From positions 1,423,001 through 1,487,000 of the forward strand of contig NZ_CP097562.1 in the NCBI RefSeq assembly GCF_000487995.2: 64,000 nucleotides of DNA, written 5' to 3'. The translations under genes were made by a program, and so were the position numbers. The DNA is from Mucispirillum schaedleri ASF457. Lineage in GTDB: Bacteria; Chrysiogenota; Deferribacteres; Deferribacterales; Mucispirillaceae. Position 1 is the stretch's first letter. Every line of letters begins with the position of its first letter. The notes under the pieces were generated by a model, which saw nothing but the letters and a program-made list of their open reading frames with translations, did no database searches and had not been told where the DNA came from. Positions 36,310 to 49,169 of the stretch are shown here, piece after piece.

Positions 36310-37358
36310 ATGCAGAAGTTAAGTATTGTTATCCCTGTATATAATACAGCCATATATTTAAAAGAATGTTTAGAAAGCATTATTAACCAGACTTATTCAG
36401 AAATAGAGATAATATGTGTAGATGACTGTTCGCCAGATAACAGTGCAGAAATTATAAAAGAATATGCTGCAAAAGACAGCAGAATAAAATACATAAAACA
36501 TACTGAAAATAAGTTTCAAGGGGGGCAAGAAACACTGGTATAAATGCAGCAGAAGGCTCATATATTACTTTTGTAGATAGTGATGATTATATGGCAGATA
36601 AAAGCTGCTATGAAAACATTATAAAAAAGATTGAGCAGTATAAAACTGATATAGGTATTTTTTCTTTTTTTGAAATAAAAAATAATACAAAAAAATATTA
36701 TAGAATAAGTAAATCTATTACAGGAATAAATAATCTTAACCAAAATAATTTTACAAAAGCACATTGTTCCCCATGTAATAAAATTTTTAAACTTGAAGAT
36801 ATAAAAAAGTATAATTTATCTTTTCCAGAAAAACTTAAATTTGAAGATGAGGCATTTTGGTATAAATATGTTGCAGCTTTAGAGCCAAAAGCATATATAG
36901 AAAATACACATTATTATGCATATAGAATCCGCAGCGGCTCCACAATGGACACCCGTGATAAATATATATATGACTATCTGGATATAACACTTGATATTAT
37001 TAATTATTTAAAATCAGCAGGCAAAGAAAACTATTATAAAAGTGCACTGCTTAATCTGCTTTACAGCCCTGCAGTGAGTGATGAAATATATAACTTATCA
37101 GAAGAAAACAGGAAAATAGTTGCAGATAAATTTTATCAGTGTATATATTATGTCGGCGACTATACACAAGAAATGAATGAAAGAATTGGTGCAAGAATAT
37201 ATGCTTATTTTATAGATAATAAATTTATCCGTGAAAAATATATAGAAGAAATCAAAAAATTATCAAAAATAAAATATAAAATTTTAAAACCAAATATTTT
37301 CTCTTATAAGCTGAAAAGAGAAATAAATAGAATAATAATGCAGATAAAAAACAAATAA
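36310..37358 (+). pseudogene. Family 2 glycosyltransferase, frame-shifted at a poly-G tract (OFF state)
   Basis: A GT2 gene split into two frames. The first (36310-36543) begins LSIVIPVYNTAIYLKECLESI and runs through IICVDDCSPDNSAEII, then ends with GGQETLV after a G6 tract at 36520-36525. The second frame resumes with ARNTGINAAEGSYITFVDSDDYM and continues to 37358. Adding one G gives FQGGARNTGINA, the conserved GT2 join, in one frame of about 350 codons. The rest of the gene shows no damage, so this is most simply a reversible OFF state and not decay. Its start overlaps the meaB end region with no ribosome site, suggesting coupling to meaB. Confidence 0.9.
36520..36525 (+). repeat. Poly-G tract (G6) at the frameshift of a GT2 gene
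   Basis: Six G where seven (or four) would restore the reading frame between FQGG and ARNTGINAAEG. Confidence 0.9.
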
Positions 37359-37372
37359 GGTATTTAAATATT

Positions 37373-38314
37373 ATGGATATATCAGTAATTATCCCATCAC
37401 TAAATGGCAGAAAATATTTTGATGAATTTTTATCATCAGTTATAAAAGAGTGCGAAAGCACACCATATAAAGCAGAAATAGTTATAGTTGATGATGGCTC
37501 AGAAGATGGCAGTATAGCTTACTTAGAAAGCACAGCATCAGATATATTAAAGCCTTATAAAAATATTAAAAAAGGAGCTTGTTCTGCCAGAAACTATGCA
37601 GTATCAAAATCAAGCGGCAGATATTTATTATTTCTAGATAATGATGTAATTATAGAAAAAGGATTTTTTGAAAAAATTGTTCCATTATTTAATGACAGCA
37701 GTGTAGGTGCCATTGCCTGTGCAGGTTATCAGTATGACAGCAGGAAGCAGATAGACGGAATAAAGCTGCTGAAATTTAAAAGAAGGTTTTTCAGATTTAC
37801 AAGCAATATATTAAATAAAAATATGAAAGAAGGGCTTAATGAATATTTATCCTTTGGTGTTCAGGGTGCTTATTTTGCTTGCAGAAAAGATGTGTTTAAT
37901 GAAGTATGCGGCATAAGTGAACTATTTGAGCCTTATTTATTAGAAGAAACTGATTTAATGTATAAAATCTTAAAACATGGCTATAAAATATTATACCAGC
38001 CAGATACCAAGCCACTGCATAAATGGGGGGGAACAATTGCAAGCAAAGTTTCTCCTAGAACAAAATATCTTTCAGTTAGAAATAAATATCTTTTTAATTT
38101 TATACACTTGCATTCTAAAAAATTATTTATACAGTTTATCCTGTTAAATATATATAGAATATTTAAATCAAATGACAGAAAAGCATTAAAAGAGCTTTAT
38201 TCTATGCGTAAAGCTATAATGCTGGAAAGAGAAAGAGAAAAAAACAGCTCTGTAAAAACTGATACAGAGCTTTTAAACTTTTCAAAAAAATACAGCAGAG
38301 AGATAGCTAAATAA
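37373..38314 (+). CDS. Family 2 glycosyltransferase
   Basis: A 313-aa GT2 enzyme related to rhamnosyl- and galactofuranosyl-type transferases. It shows ISVIIPSLNGRKYFDEF, IVIVDDGSEDGS, ARNYAVSKSSGRYLLFLDNDV near residue 80 and FEPYLLEETDLMYKILKHG (catalytic acid region) near 185. The HKWGGTIAS segment near 217 contains a G7 tract at 38025-38031, in frame now. The stop overlaps the convergent heptosyltransferase-like gene by 8 bases. Confidence 0.88.
   Translation: MDISVIIPSLNGRKYFDEFLSSVIKECESTPYKAEIVIVDDGSEDGSIAYLESTASDILKPYKNIKKGACSARNYAVSKSSGRYLLFLDNDVIIEKGFFEKIVPLFNDSSVGAIACAGYQYDSRKQIDGIKLLKFKRRFFRFTSNILNKNMKEGLNEYLSFGVQGAYFACRKDVFNEVCGISELFEPYLLEETDLMYKILKHGYKILYQPDTKPLHKWGGTIASKVSPRTKYLSVRNKYLFNFIHLHSKKLFIQFILLNIYRIFKSNDRKALKELYSMRKAIMLEREREKNSSVKTDTELLNFSKKYSREIAK
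38025..38031 (+). repeat. Poly-G tract (G7) inside a GT2 gene
   Basis: Seven G spanning the TGG-GGG-GGA codons of the WGG motif; present state in frame. Shorter than its neighbours, so possibly less mutable. Confidence 0.75.
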
Positions 38315-39338
38315 GTTTACTTATGGCATTTATAACATCATCAATATCAAATCCATTTTGATTATATTCTTGAGTTTTGTTTGCACACTGGATAAATTCA
38401 ACAAATCTTGGTGTCCCAATAACATAGTCTTTTTTGCCATACGAAATTATTTCACATACATTTGTTCCAACAGCTGAGGCAATATGCACTAATGCTGTAT
38501 CTACGGAAATAAGTAAATCAGCTGCCTGTATTAAAGCAAAAGTATCCTGTATATCAGTTTTATAAGTAATATGAAGATGTGGGCTGTTAATATCTTTAGC
38601 TATTAGCTGGTATTTTTCAATATAATCACTATAACCTATAATAAAAAAATGGTATTCAGGATATGTATTTATTAATTTAGTAAGTGTTTCTACAATTTTA
38701 TCATTAGAAAGGCTTTTATCACTGCCTTCGCCGTTAAAAATTATTATTTTATCATTGTCAGCAGTTTGTTTAAAATATTCTCTTGCTTTATTTTCCTTAT
38801 GTTTAGGTATATAAAGCTCATATTTATCATATTTGTCAATATCTGGGTTAATTATAGAATATGCAGAGCCTTCGAATGAGCTGAAAAGGTGGGTGTATGT
38901 TTTATACAAAAACTTTTTATCATACTTATATTTATTATTTTCTCTAAATTTTCCAGCAACAGCTCCATACAGCTTTGATGAAGTAATACCCCCCCCCATG
39001 ATAAATCTAATCATAAATCTATTAGACCATTTATATGAGCTGTCTACATCTATTAATATATCATATTTTTCATGCCTTGCTTTTAACAAATTTTTTAAAT
39101 GAAACACTGGGTTTAAAAAAATCTTTGTTCTAGTAATTTTATTGAAAGGCTTATTATATGTATTAAAGAAATAAAATTTATCTACATTTGGGTTATTTTT
39201 AAATGCAGCAGCATACATTTTTGTAGAAAAAATATGTATTTCTGCATCAGGGTATATTTTTTTAATTTCTCTAGGGTATCCAGTATAGATAACTCCATCA
39301 CCTAAAGCGCGTGCCATAGCCCATATAAGTATTTTCAT
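38307..39338 (-). CDS. Family 9 glycosyltransferase (heptosyltransferase-like)
   Basis: A 343-aa GT-B enzyme of the lipopolysaccharide heptosyltransferase type. The start WAMARALGDGVIYTGYPREIKKIYPDAEIHIFS fits the GT9 N-domain. The C-domain has IIIFNGEGSDKSLS, then LLISVDTALVHIASAVGTNVCEII (near residue 285), the nucleotide-sugar site. A C9 run at 38989-38997 (G9 on the coding strand) encodes glycines about 114-116 within MGGGITSSK; it is in frame now. The gene is convergent with the preceding GT2 genes. It probably adds a sugar to the LPS core, but the donor need not be heptose. Confidence 0.87.
   Translation of the reverse strand: MKILIWAMARALGDGVIYTGYPREIKKIYPDAEIHIFSTKMYAAAFKNNPNVDKFYFFNTYNKPFNKITRTKIFLNPVFHLKNLLKARHEKYDILIDVDSSYKWSNRFMIRFIMGGGITSSKLYGAVAGKFRENNKYKYDKKFLYKTYTHLFSSFEGSAYSIINPDIDKYDKYELYIPKHKENKAREYFKQTADNDKIIIFNGEGSDKSLSNDKIVETLTKLINTYPEYHFFIIGYSDYIEKYQLIAKDINSPHLHITYKTDIQDTFALIQAADLLISVDTALVHIASAVGTNVCEIISYGKKDYVIGTPRFVEFIQCANKTQEYNQNGFDIDDVINAISKLI
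38989..38997 (-). repeat. Poly-G tract (G9, minus strand) inside the GT9 gene
   Basis: Nine C on the plus strand, giving GGG GGG GGT with the following base on the coding strand. Present state in frame. Confidence 0.9.
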
Positions 39339-39474
39339 ATTTGCTCCTATTCATACCATATAATAAAAATTAATAATTAAGTAAAATAAACCTAATATAA
39401 TATAGAATAAAAATCAATATATAATAGGAAATCAAATGTCATCCAAAAATTTTAAAATGATGTAAAAAAATATA

Positions 39475-39503
39475 TTGACAATATAAAAAAGTTTTGTTAT
39501 ATA
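39475..39503 (+). promoter_or_regulatory. Candidate rRNA promoter, distal
   Basis: TTGACA (39475-39480), 17 bases, TATATA (39498-39503). It is the best-spaced of three TTGACA hexamers in the 419-base gap ahead of the 16S gene. Confidence 0.5.
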
Positions 39504-39620
39504 TACTTTCCCTTGATACAGAAGCTGCTGATATTCTTGGTTTAATATAGAAAGATGTGGCTTTAATATTGTTTTAAGAATTTTTATATAAAGTTTTGAG
39601 TAACTTATTTAAAAAAGTTC

Positions 39621-39649
39621 TTGACAATAATGAAAAAAAGTATTAGGTT
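39621..39649 (+). promoter_or_regulatory. Candidate rRNA promoter, middle
   Basis: TTGACA (39621-39626), 17 bases, TAGGTT (39644-39649). The -10 is weak, but tandem rRNA promoters are usual. Confidence 0.4.
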
Positions 39650-39682
39650 ATGTGACCCTGTTTATATTTAAGGGATTATGTA

Positions 39683-39710
39683 TTGACAACAGAATAGGTT
39701 AAATTGTGAT
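39683..39710 (+). promoter_or_regulatory. Candidate rRNA promoter, proximal
   Basis: TTGACA (39683-39688), 16 bases, TGTGAT (39705-39710), about 50 bases before mature 16S. Confidence 0.4.
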
Positions 39711-39757
39711 AGACAGCTTAAGTAATTAGTTAGGTAAGAATTTTTTTGGAATACAAT

Positions 39758-41310
<1,553 letters not shown>

Positions 41311-41595
41311 CTAAGGAAAGTAAGCAAGTCTGTCACGATATTAACCTAAACAATATGGGGGATTAATATCCCCCAGTAATTGAGTTAGTTTATCTTAAAT
41401 ATTTTTAATAAAGTATGAAAGATATTTAAATTAAACTAATAAGCTCTATAAGGGCATAAAGGTAAGAATATTTTTAATAATATTTATTCTGTATCAAGGC
41501 GATAATTTAAAGACCGCAGAGAGTTTACATATAAGTAAATGAGCAAGGGGTTTAAATTATCAACACAGAGACAGTATAAATAGATTAAAAAGATA

Positions 41596-41669
<74 letters not shown>

Positions 41670-41802
41670 TAGTATTAGGCGTATTTATAAGAATATTTTT
41701 ATCAGGACAAGGCGATTTTTTAGAGCGAAGAGAGTTTACATAAAGGTAAATGAGCAAGTGAGAAAAAATCAACGCAGTAATGATGAAAATAGATTATAAA
41801 AA

Positions 41803-41874
41803 GGGGTCTATAGCGAAGGATGATTAGAGCGGATGCCTGCTGCGTAGGCGATAGTTCAAGTCTATCTAGGCCCA
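41803..41874 (+). pseudogene. Degenerate second copy of tRNA-Ile
   Basis: It begins GGGGTCTATAGC and ends GATAGTTCAAGTCTATCT plus AGGCCCA, matching the intact tRNA-Ile at both ends. The D-arm is scrambled (GAAGGATGATTAGAGCG) and the anticodon stem-loop is shortened around GCCTGCTGCGTAGGC. It cannot fold as a normal isoleucine tRNA. Confidence 0.75.
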
Positions 41875-42000
41875 TAGTATTAGGCGAGCGATGTCTGGAA
41901 AGATTTTTTCAGCCATTAGTGAAGAAAATATGTTAGTTTGTTGTTTTAGAAAAGAAAATAATAAGTTTTAAATGTAAGAGTTTAAAATGACTTATAAAGA

Positions 42001-42073
42001 GGGGATATAGCTCAGCTGGGAGAGCACTTGCCTTGCAAGCAGGGGGTCAGCGGTTCGATCCCGCTTATCTCCA
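42001..42073 (+). tRNA. tRNA-Ala (TGC)
   Basis: A 73-base cloverleaf. The acceptor GGGGATA pairs with TATCTCC (one G-T pair), the D-arm has AGCTCAGCTGGGAGAGC, the anticodon loop is CTTGCAA with TGC, and the T-arm has GGTTCGATCC. CCA is not encoded. Confidence 0.97.
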
Positions 42074-42196
42074 TAGATATTAGAAATACATTTCATTTTT
42101 TTGATGGAATGTGTTTCCATCATTTATGGAATGAAGTAATGATTGACATAAGAATAAGAATTAAGTGAGAGGAGTATAGAGAGAACTGCAATTTAG

Positions 42197-45104
<2,908 letters not shown>

Positions 45105-45192
45105 TTTATACCTATAAAGTGGTTGTTACTCTATACTCCTTTTACTTAATTCTTATTTAAATGAATATTGGTTGGAATAATAAATTAAATCT

Positions 45193-45313
45193 GCTTTGGT
45201 GGTCATAGAGGGAAAGTAACACCTGTTCCCATACCGAACACAGCAGTGAAGGGTCCCATCGCCAAATGTACTTAGTGAAGATAACACTTGGGAGAATAGG
45301 CCGCCGCCAAAGC
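45193..45313 (+). rRNA. rrf: 5S ribosomal RNA
   Basis: A 121-base gene with the terminal helix GCTTTGGTGG (45193-45202) pairing with CCGCCAAAGC (45304-45313). The internal CCCATACCGAACACAGCAG and CCATCGCC are conserved 5S blocks. Confidence 0.95.
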
Positions 45314-45324
45314 TTAAAGATATA

Positions 45325-45360
45325 AGAGCTGTCTATATTATAATAGACAGCTCTTTTTTA
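45325..45360 (+). terminator. rRNA operon terminator, first copy
   Basis: AGAGCTGTCTAT pairs with ATAGACAGCTCT, followed by TTTTTT, 12 bases after 5S. Confidence 0.92.
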
Positions 45361-45483
45361 TGCTTTAAAGGCGGCCTAAAAATGCACAGGAAGTGCATTC
45401 TTTAGTGACTGCGGAAGAATTCATTTCGACCAAAGGATAAATAAAAAATCTAGGATTGATTTTTTATTATTGATTAACAAATT
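45361..45483. repeat. Dispersed repeat fragment between two terminator copies
   Basis: A non-coding insert separating duplicated 5S-terminator ends. It contains GACTGCGG, TTCGACCAAAGGATAAAT and an A/T stem AAAAAATC with GATTTTTT (45443-45465), the same architecture as the larger repeats at 13 kb and 17.8 kb but with different stem bases. Confidence 0.55.
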
Positions 45484-45571
45484 GCCGCCAAAGCTTAAAG
45501 ATATAAGAGCTGTCTATATTACAATAGACAGCTCTTTTTTTATGCTTTAAAGGCGGCCTAAAAATGCATTT
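45484..45571 (+). repeat. Duplicated 5S 3' end and terminator
   Basis: Repeats 45303-45389 almost exactly: GCCGCCAAAGCTTAAAGATA, the terminator stem and the TGCTTTAAAGGCGGCC tail. Differences are one base in the terminator loop and one extra T. The second terminator spans 45506-45541. Confidence 0.9.
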
Positions 45572-45765
45572 GTATATTTTATCTTTTTAGTTTATACATC
45601 ATTGTTTGAAAAATGTATTCAAGTATATACTATAAAGAAGTGCATCATTAAATTTAATCAGTCTAACAGTATCATATATCATTAATACACAGCATTATAT
45701 ATTTATTTATCATTTCAACACTCCTTAAGTTTTATCTGATAAAATTAATGGGATACATAATAACT

Positions 45766-46453
45766 TTATTTTTGATTAGTAATATCATTTTCTGAAGAAT
45801 TTAATTCAGAGATACTATAATATTTAATATAAATTCCAAGTGGATTTTTTGTTAAATCTTCTATACTTTCCACAGCAGTGGGTATTAAATATACTGTAAC
45901 TAAAGCCCTGTATCCTTTAATATAAAGCAGCACTCCTGATTTATCAAAAGTTTTTTCTTTCCAGTCTAATTGATAAGTATTAGATGTCATTTCTAATAAA
46001 GAGACAATTTCTACTTCTCTATTTATTTTTTTGCCTAATTCAAATGGATTTGTTGCTTTATCTTTATAAAAAACATTAGCTTTATTTATTGCAGGGTCAA
46101 CACTAACTGTTCTTAAAGTTTTTATAAAAGAAGCCACTTTTGCTCTAATAATTCTTTGGTCCAGTATAGTGCCTGCACGGATTTCACCACCACCAACAGT
46201 TTCTCCCAGTTTATTTACTTCAACAATATAAGGCACAAATTTTGATTGTGAACCTATATGAATAATTCCAGCAATATATATATAATACAAATCAATAAAA
46301 TGATTACAGTAATCAGTAGAAATTGTCTCTTTATTAGAGCTGTAAAAATCTGTATTTGCTAAATAACTCACTTATCTTTGCATTATATACATTTTTAGCA
46401 TTAGATAAAATATGTTCTTTATTGCTTCTTTTAAATTTATATAGTATATCCAT
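45766..46453 (-). pseudogene. TrbF/VirB8-like conjugation protein, degraded
   Basis: The main frame (45766-46371, 201 aa, GTG start) matches the inner-membrane TrbF family of conjugative type IV secretion. It has a membrane stretch YYIYIAGIIHIGSQSKFVPYIVEVNKLGE (about 28-56), then FIKTLRTVSVDPAINKANVFY, TYQLDWKE and ALVTVYLIPT with NPLGIYIKYYSISE near the end. The N-terminal cytosolic part appears in another frame from an ATG at 46453 (MDILYKFKRSNKE), so the gene is probably frameshifted near 46371. No other trb gene is complete here, so it is a remnant of a conjugative element. Confidence 0.7.
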
Positions 46454-46462
46454 GTTTATAGC

Positions 46463-46930
46463 CTATATATTTAGTGTATTATTATTTAAGTATTGTATGT
46501 TTAAATAATGATAATACTTTTCTAATTCTCCAAATAAAATTTTAAGTTTATCATTATTTTCTTTACCATCAATAAACTCTATTAATGTTAAGTATCTAAT
46601 AATTTCTTTAAATTCTGGATTTAAGTAAGAAATAAATATTTCAGTTTCTATCACTGAATATTTACCATAAATTTTTTTCTTATCTAAAAATATAAAGCTG
46701 GAATCTGCTTTATCTAGGATATCAAGCACGAGTTCCACATTTTCAACAGAAAAAATTTAACAATGAAAGTATGGAATACTATTGGATGATTCAAAACTTT
46801 TTTGTGTCTGGATAAATTCATCATATTTACTTTTATTATATTTTTGAGTTGAAAAAGTTTTGAATACTTTTGCACATTTTTCTTTATCAGAGAGAAAATT
46901 ATTGATTTGATTAATATTTACATTATTCAT
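46463..46930 (-). pseudogene. Uncharacterised gene split by one in-frame stop codon
   Basis: Reading the minus strand from the ATG at 46930 gives a 57-residue start (MNNVNINQINNFLSDKEK and onwards) ending at TAA 46757-46759. The same frame continues without break as IFSVENVELVLDILDKADSSF to 46463. The total would be 155 codons, so a single nonsense mutation explains the split. The product is hydrophilic, has no signal peptide and is not recognised. It lies next to the TrbF-like remnant on the same strand, suggesting the same decaying element. Confidence 0.55.
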
Positions 46931-47089
46931 TTAGCACTTCAAATGAATAATATTAGAAAAATAAAAAAATGGTGAGAGGTTATTTGAAATATGAGATGTG
47001 TAACCTTCTCCAATAAATTTTATAACTTATTTATATATAATGCTTTTTCATCTAGCATGACCTCTATTATGACTTTTGTTTTGATTAAT

Positions 47090-47647
47090 TTATAACTGGT
47101 TTTTGTTATCCTGCATTAACAAACTTTCTCGCTCTTTTTTAAATTCACGAGCAACTAGTCTTAAAATATCTTTTCTGGCTTCTATAAAATTATTAAGTGG
47201 TTTAGTTTTATCATACCCTATACACTGCTGTTCTCTTCCAAGATATATTAAAATATCTTTTGTTCCCCTTGATACAGCAGTGGGAGCATTAATACTTTTC
47301 ACTCTGCTTTCCATAAAATTTTGTTTATAAAGAATTTTATCATTTTCAAATACTTTTGCTTCTTGTATTGCTGTATCACAAGATACCAACTTTCTATCAA
47401 CCAAATTTAGATTTGTATGACTAATATTAACATCATATACATCAAGACTGATTCTTTCTGAAATCAACATTGCAACATATGGTATTTTTGCTTTGTTATC
47501 TTTTGTATTAATCTGTTTTTCTATATGACTATATAGTGATACTAACTGTATTGTTGCCTTTTTTAAATATTTATCATGAAAATCATCATATTTCTTTGTC
47601 AATGTAAGATTTTGATACAGTTTTCTTTGTAACTTATCATAATTCAT
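47090..47647 (-). CDS. Uncharacterised protein of the decayed conjugative region
   Basis: A 185-aa soluble, lysine-rich protein I do not recognise. Its N-terminal half is helical (LQRKLYQNLTLTKKYDDFHDKY). The middle contains ISERISLDVYDVNISHTNLNLVDRKLVSCDTAI, which looks beta-rich, then VSRGTKDILIYLGREQQ. There is no signal peptide or membrane helix. The ATG overlaps the end of the next upstream gene by 11 bases, so the two are an operon. Its base composition is even more AT-rich than the core genes, fitting acquired DNA. Confidence 0.55.
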   Translation of the reverse strand: MNYDKLQRKLYQNLTLTKKYDDFHDKYLKKATIQLVSLYSHIEKQINTKDNKAKIPYVAMLISERISLDVYDVNISHTNLNLVDRKLVSCDTAIQEAKVFENDKILYKQNFMESRVKSINAPTAVSRGTKDILIYLGREQQCIGYDKTKPLNNFIEARKDILRLVAREFKKERESLLMQDNKNQL

Positions 47648-47888
47648 TTATCCAGCCTTGTTTATTAATAATTTCTCTGTTTTCTGCTTCTAATTCTTCT
47701 CTATTTTTACCACAAGCAACAAAGAAATCTATTTCTTTTGTTGTCATAGGTATTAATGATATAAGTCTATCTTCTTCTTCTTCAGAAATATCTTTATCTA
47801 ATATACAATTCATATGGATGTTATGAGATATTTCTAAAATTTCTTCATCACTTAATACAATATTTTTTTCTTCTTCAATTTTAGTCAT
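47637..47888 (-). CDS. Small acidic uncharacterised protein
   Basis: An 83-aa, glutamate-rich protein (IEEEKNIVLSDEEILEISHNI). No family is recognised. It starts behind an AAAAAGGAGAATAAA ribosome site and overlaps the 185-aa gene by 11 bases. Acidic small partners beside a basic protein can be regulators or antitoxins, but nothing here proves that. Confidence 0.55.
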   Translation of the reverse strand: MTKIEEEKNIVLSDEEILEISHNIHMNCILDKDISEEEEDRLISLIPMTTKEIDFFVACGKNREELEAENREIINKQGWINEL

Positions 47889-48081
47889 TTTATTCTCCTT
47901 TTTACTAAAAATATTATTAGTATATTATATAATATATCTATTATTATTTCAACAAAAAGGCTTGAATTGATTGGTATTTTAATATACAAATTATCTGGCT
48001 ATTTAGTTGGATGGTCTTGCACAGGTGCGACTGGGTGGATTGGTTCTCTTTTCTCAACTTTAAAAAATGGAAGGGATGCCT

Positions 48082-48207
48082 ATGGTATATGATGATCATA
48101 TCATATTTTCATTATGTGTGCTATTAATGGCAATCATAATTTTTTGCATAAAAAATAACCACCTAGTGCGAATAAGTGGTTATTTTTTAATTATCAAGAT
48201 TAATTAA
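48082..48207 (+). CDS. Putative 41-aa single-helix membrane peptide (type I toxin-like)
   Basis: A short ORF starting MVYDDHIIFSLCVLLM, with a hydrophobic helix at about residues 7-22 and then IKNNHLVR. GGAAGGG lies 6 bases before the ATG. Size, single helix and position in front of a bidirectional hairpin resemble holin-like type I toxins. A caution is that the reading frame crosses the terminator hairpin (48150-48188) and its stop lies beyond it, so a terminated message would lack a stop codon. Confidence 0.35.
   Translation: MVYDDHIIFSLCVLLMAIIIFCIKNNHLVRISGYFLIIKIN
48150..48188. terminator. Bidirectional terminator in the inverted-repeat unit
   Basis: AAAAAATAACCAC (48150-48162) pairs with GTGGTTATTTTTT (48176-48188), with A and T runs on both sides, so it can end transcripts from either direction. 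Confidence 0.85.
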
Positions 48208-48255
48208 ACAGCCAACGAGGACTGTGACCCATCCAGTCCCCTGTGCTACTCTTAA

Positions 48256-48282
48256 TATAATAAATATTTTATATAAATTCAA
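48256..48282 (-). promoter_or_regulatory. Candidate minus-strand promoter for a convergent small RNA
   Basis: On the minus strand TTGAAT (48282-48277), 17 bases, TATATT (48259-48254). The predicted transcript of about 100 bases would start near 48246, carry a GGACTG...CAGTCC hairpin and end at the central terminator. Confidence 0.45.
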
Positions 48283-48422
48283 GCCTTTTTTACTTGTCTT
48301 TTTTTTCTTTTTAGTGTTTATTTATGCAAGGTTACATAGAATAAGTCCATAGCACATTGCGGACTGACAGTTAGTTACTCTGTATTTCCCATTAAATTAT
48401 CATTATGCTATGAGAAGAAGAT

Positions 48423-49169
48423 ATGATATTGTTAGATAATTATAAAGATGTATTAGATTATTATGCAAATACACCTGCAAATATGGTAGATAAGCAACAA
48501 TATAAATATGATGCAGGCACAAGTTTTGAATTAGATATAAATGATACAATCATTAAAAACTTTGATAGTTTTTTTCTTTATTGGCAAATAAAGTTTAGTT
48601 TTCATACTTTTTTTAATTGGACTGTAAATTTATCGCTAAATAATATTTTTACAAATCAACTCAATAATCAAAATAGTAACGATACAGATGTTAGTTTTTT
48701 ATTTAAAGATAAAAATAATATGTTTACAATAGACCATATGATAGTTACTCCTTATGCTGTATTCATTTTAGAAGCAAAAAATCATAAAGCCCAGACTAAA
48801 TATAAATCTGAATTGCATAAATGGCACATCATCAATGAAAAAAAGATTATCAATATTATTAATAATCCTGTTTTACAGGTGCTGAAATATAAAACAGTTG
48901 TTTCAACATTTATGTCCTATTATAAGATAAATTTGCCAATCATTCCTAAAGTGATTTTTAAACAGCAAGTAAATTTGGATGATATTACAGATAATGAAAA
49001 AAAATTGTGTATATATCCATGTGATTTATCAAAACTTATACATACATCAAAAAAAGATAATATTTTTCAACCAAATGAAGCTTTAAAATTTGCTAAAATA
49101 TTATTTTATTATGGATGCCATCCCATTGCATATGATGATAATAAGATAAACTGGAGTGTATCAAAATGA
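48423..49169 (+). CDS. NERD-domain protein
   Basis: A 248-aa soluble protein with a nuclease-related (NERD) domain at about residues 80-170. Visible features are the acidic DVSFLFKDKNNMFTIDHMIVTPYAVFILEAKNHK, which matches the D-H-x(n)-E-x-K core of restriction-endonuclease-like folds, and the following KWHIINEKK with NPVLQVLKYK (a conserved Q). The N-terminal 75 residues are not recognised. NERD proteins occur on plasmids and in defence or DNA-processing settings. The start of the next gene overlaps its stop by 4 bases. Confidence 0.75.
   Translation: MILLDNYKDVLDYYANTPANMVDKQQYKYDAGTSFELDINDTIIKNFDSFFLYWQIKFSFHTFFNWTVNLSLNNIFTNQLNNQNSNDTDVSFLFKDKNNMFTIDHMIVTPYAVFILEAKNHKAQTKYKSELHKWHIINEKKIINIINNPVLQVLKYKTVVSTFMSYYKINLPIIPKVIFKQQVNLDDITDNEKKLCIYPCDLSKLIHTSKKDNIFQPNEALKFAKILFYYGCHPIAYDDNKINWSVSK

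Larger units (their letters stand above)
47954..48290. mobile_element. 337-bp inverted-repeat unit with convergent promoters
   Basis: The ends are perfect 15-bp inverted repeats: AAAAAGGCTTGAATT at 47954-47968 and its complement at 48276-48290. Inside both ends lies a second inverted similarity (GCACAGGTGCGACTGGGTGG at 48019-48038; complement of a related block at 48228-48247). TTGAAT in each end can act as a -35. The right one has a TATATT at 17-base spacing, reading minus. A bidirectional hairpin lies in the middle and a small ORF on the plus strand. It fits either a MITE-like unit or a convergent RNA pair of the type I toxin-antitoxin kind. Confidence 0.55.
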
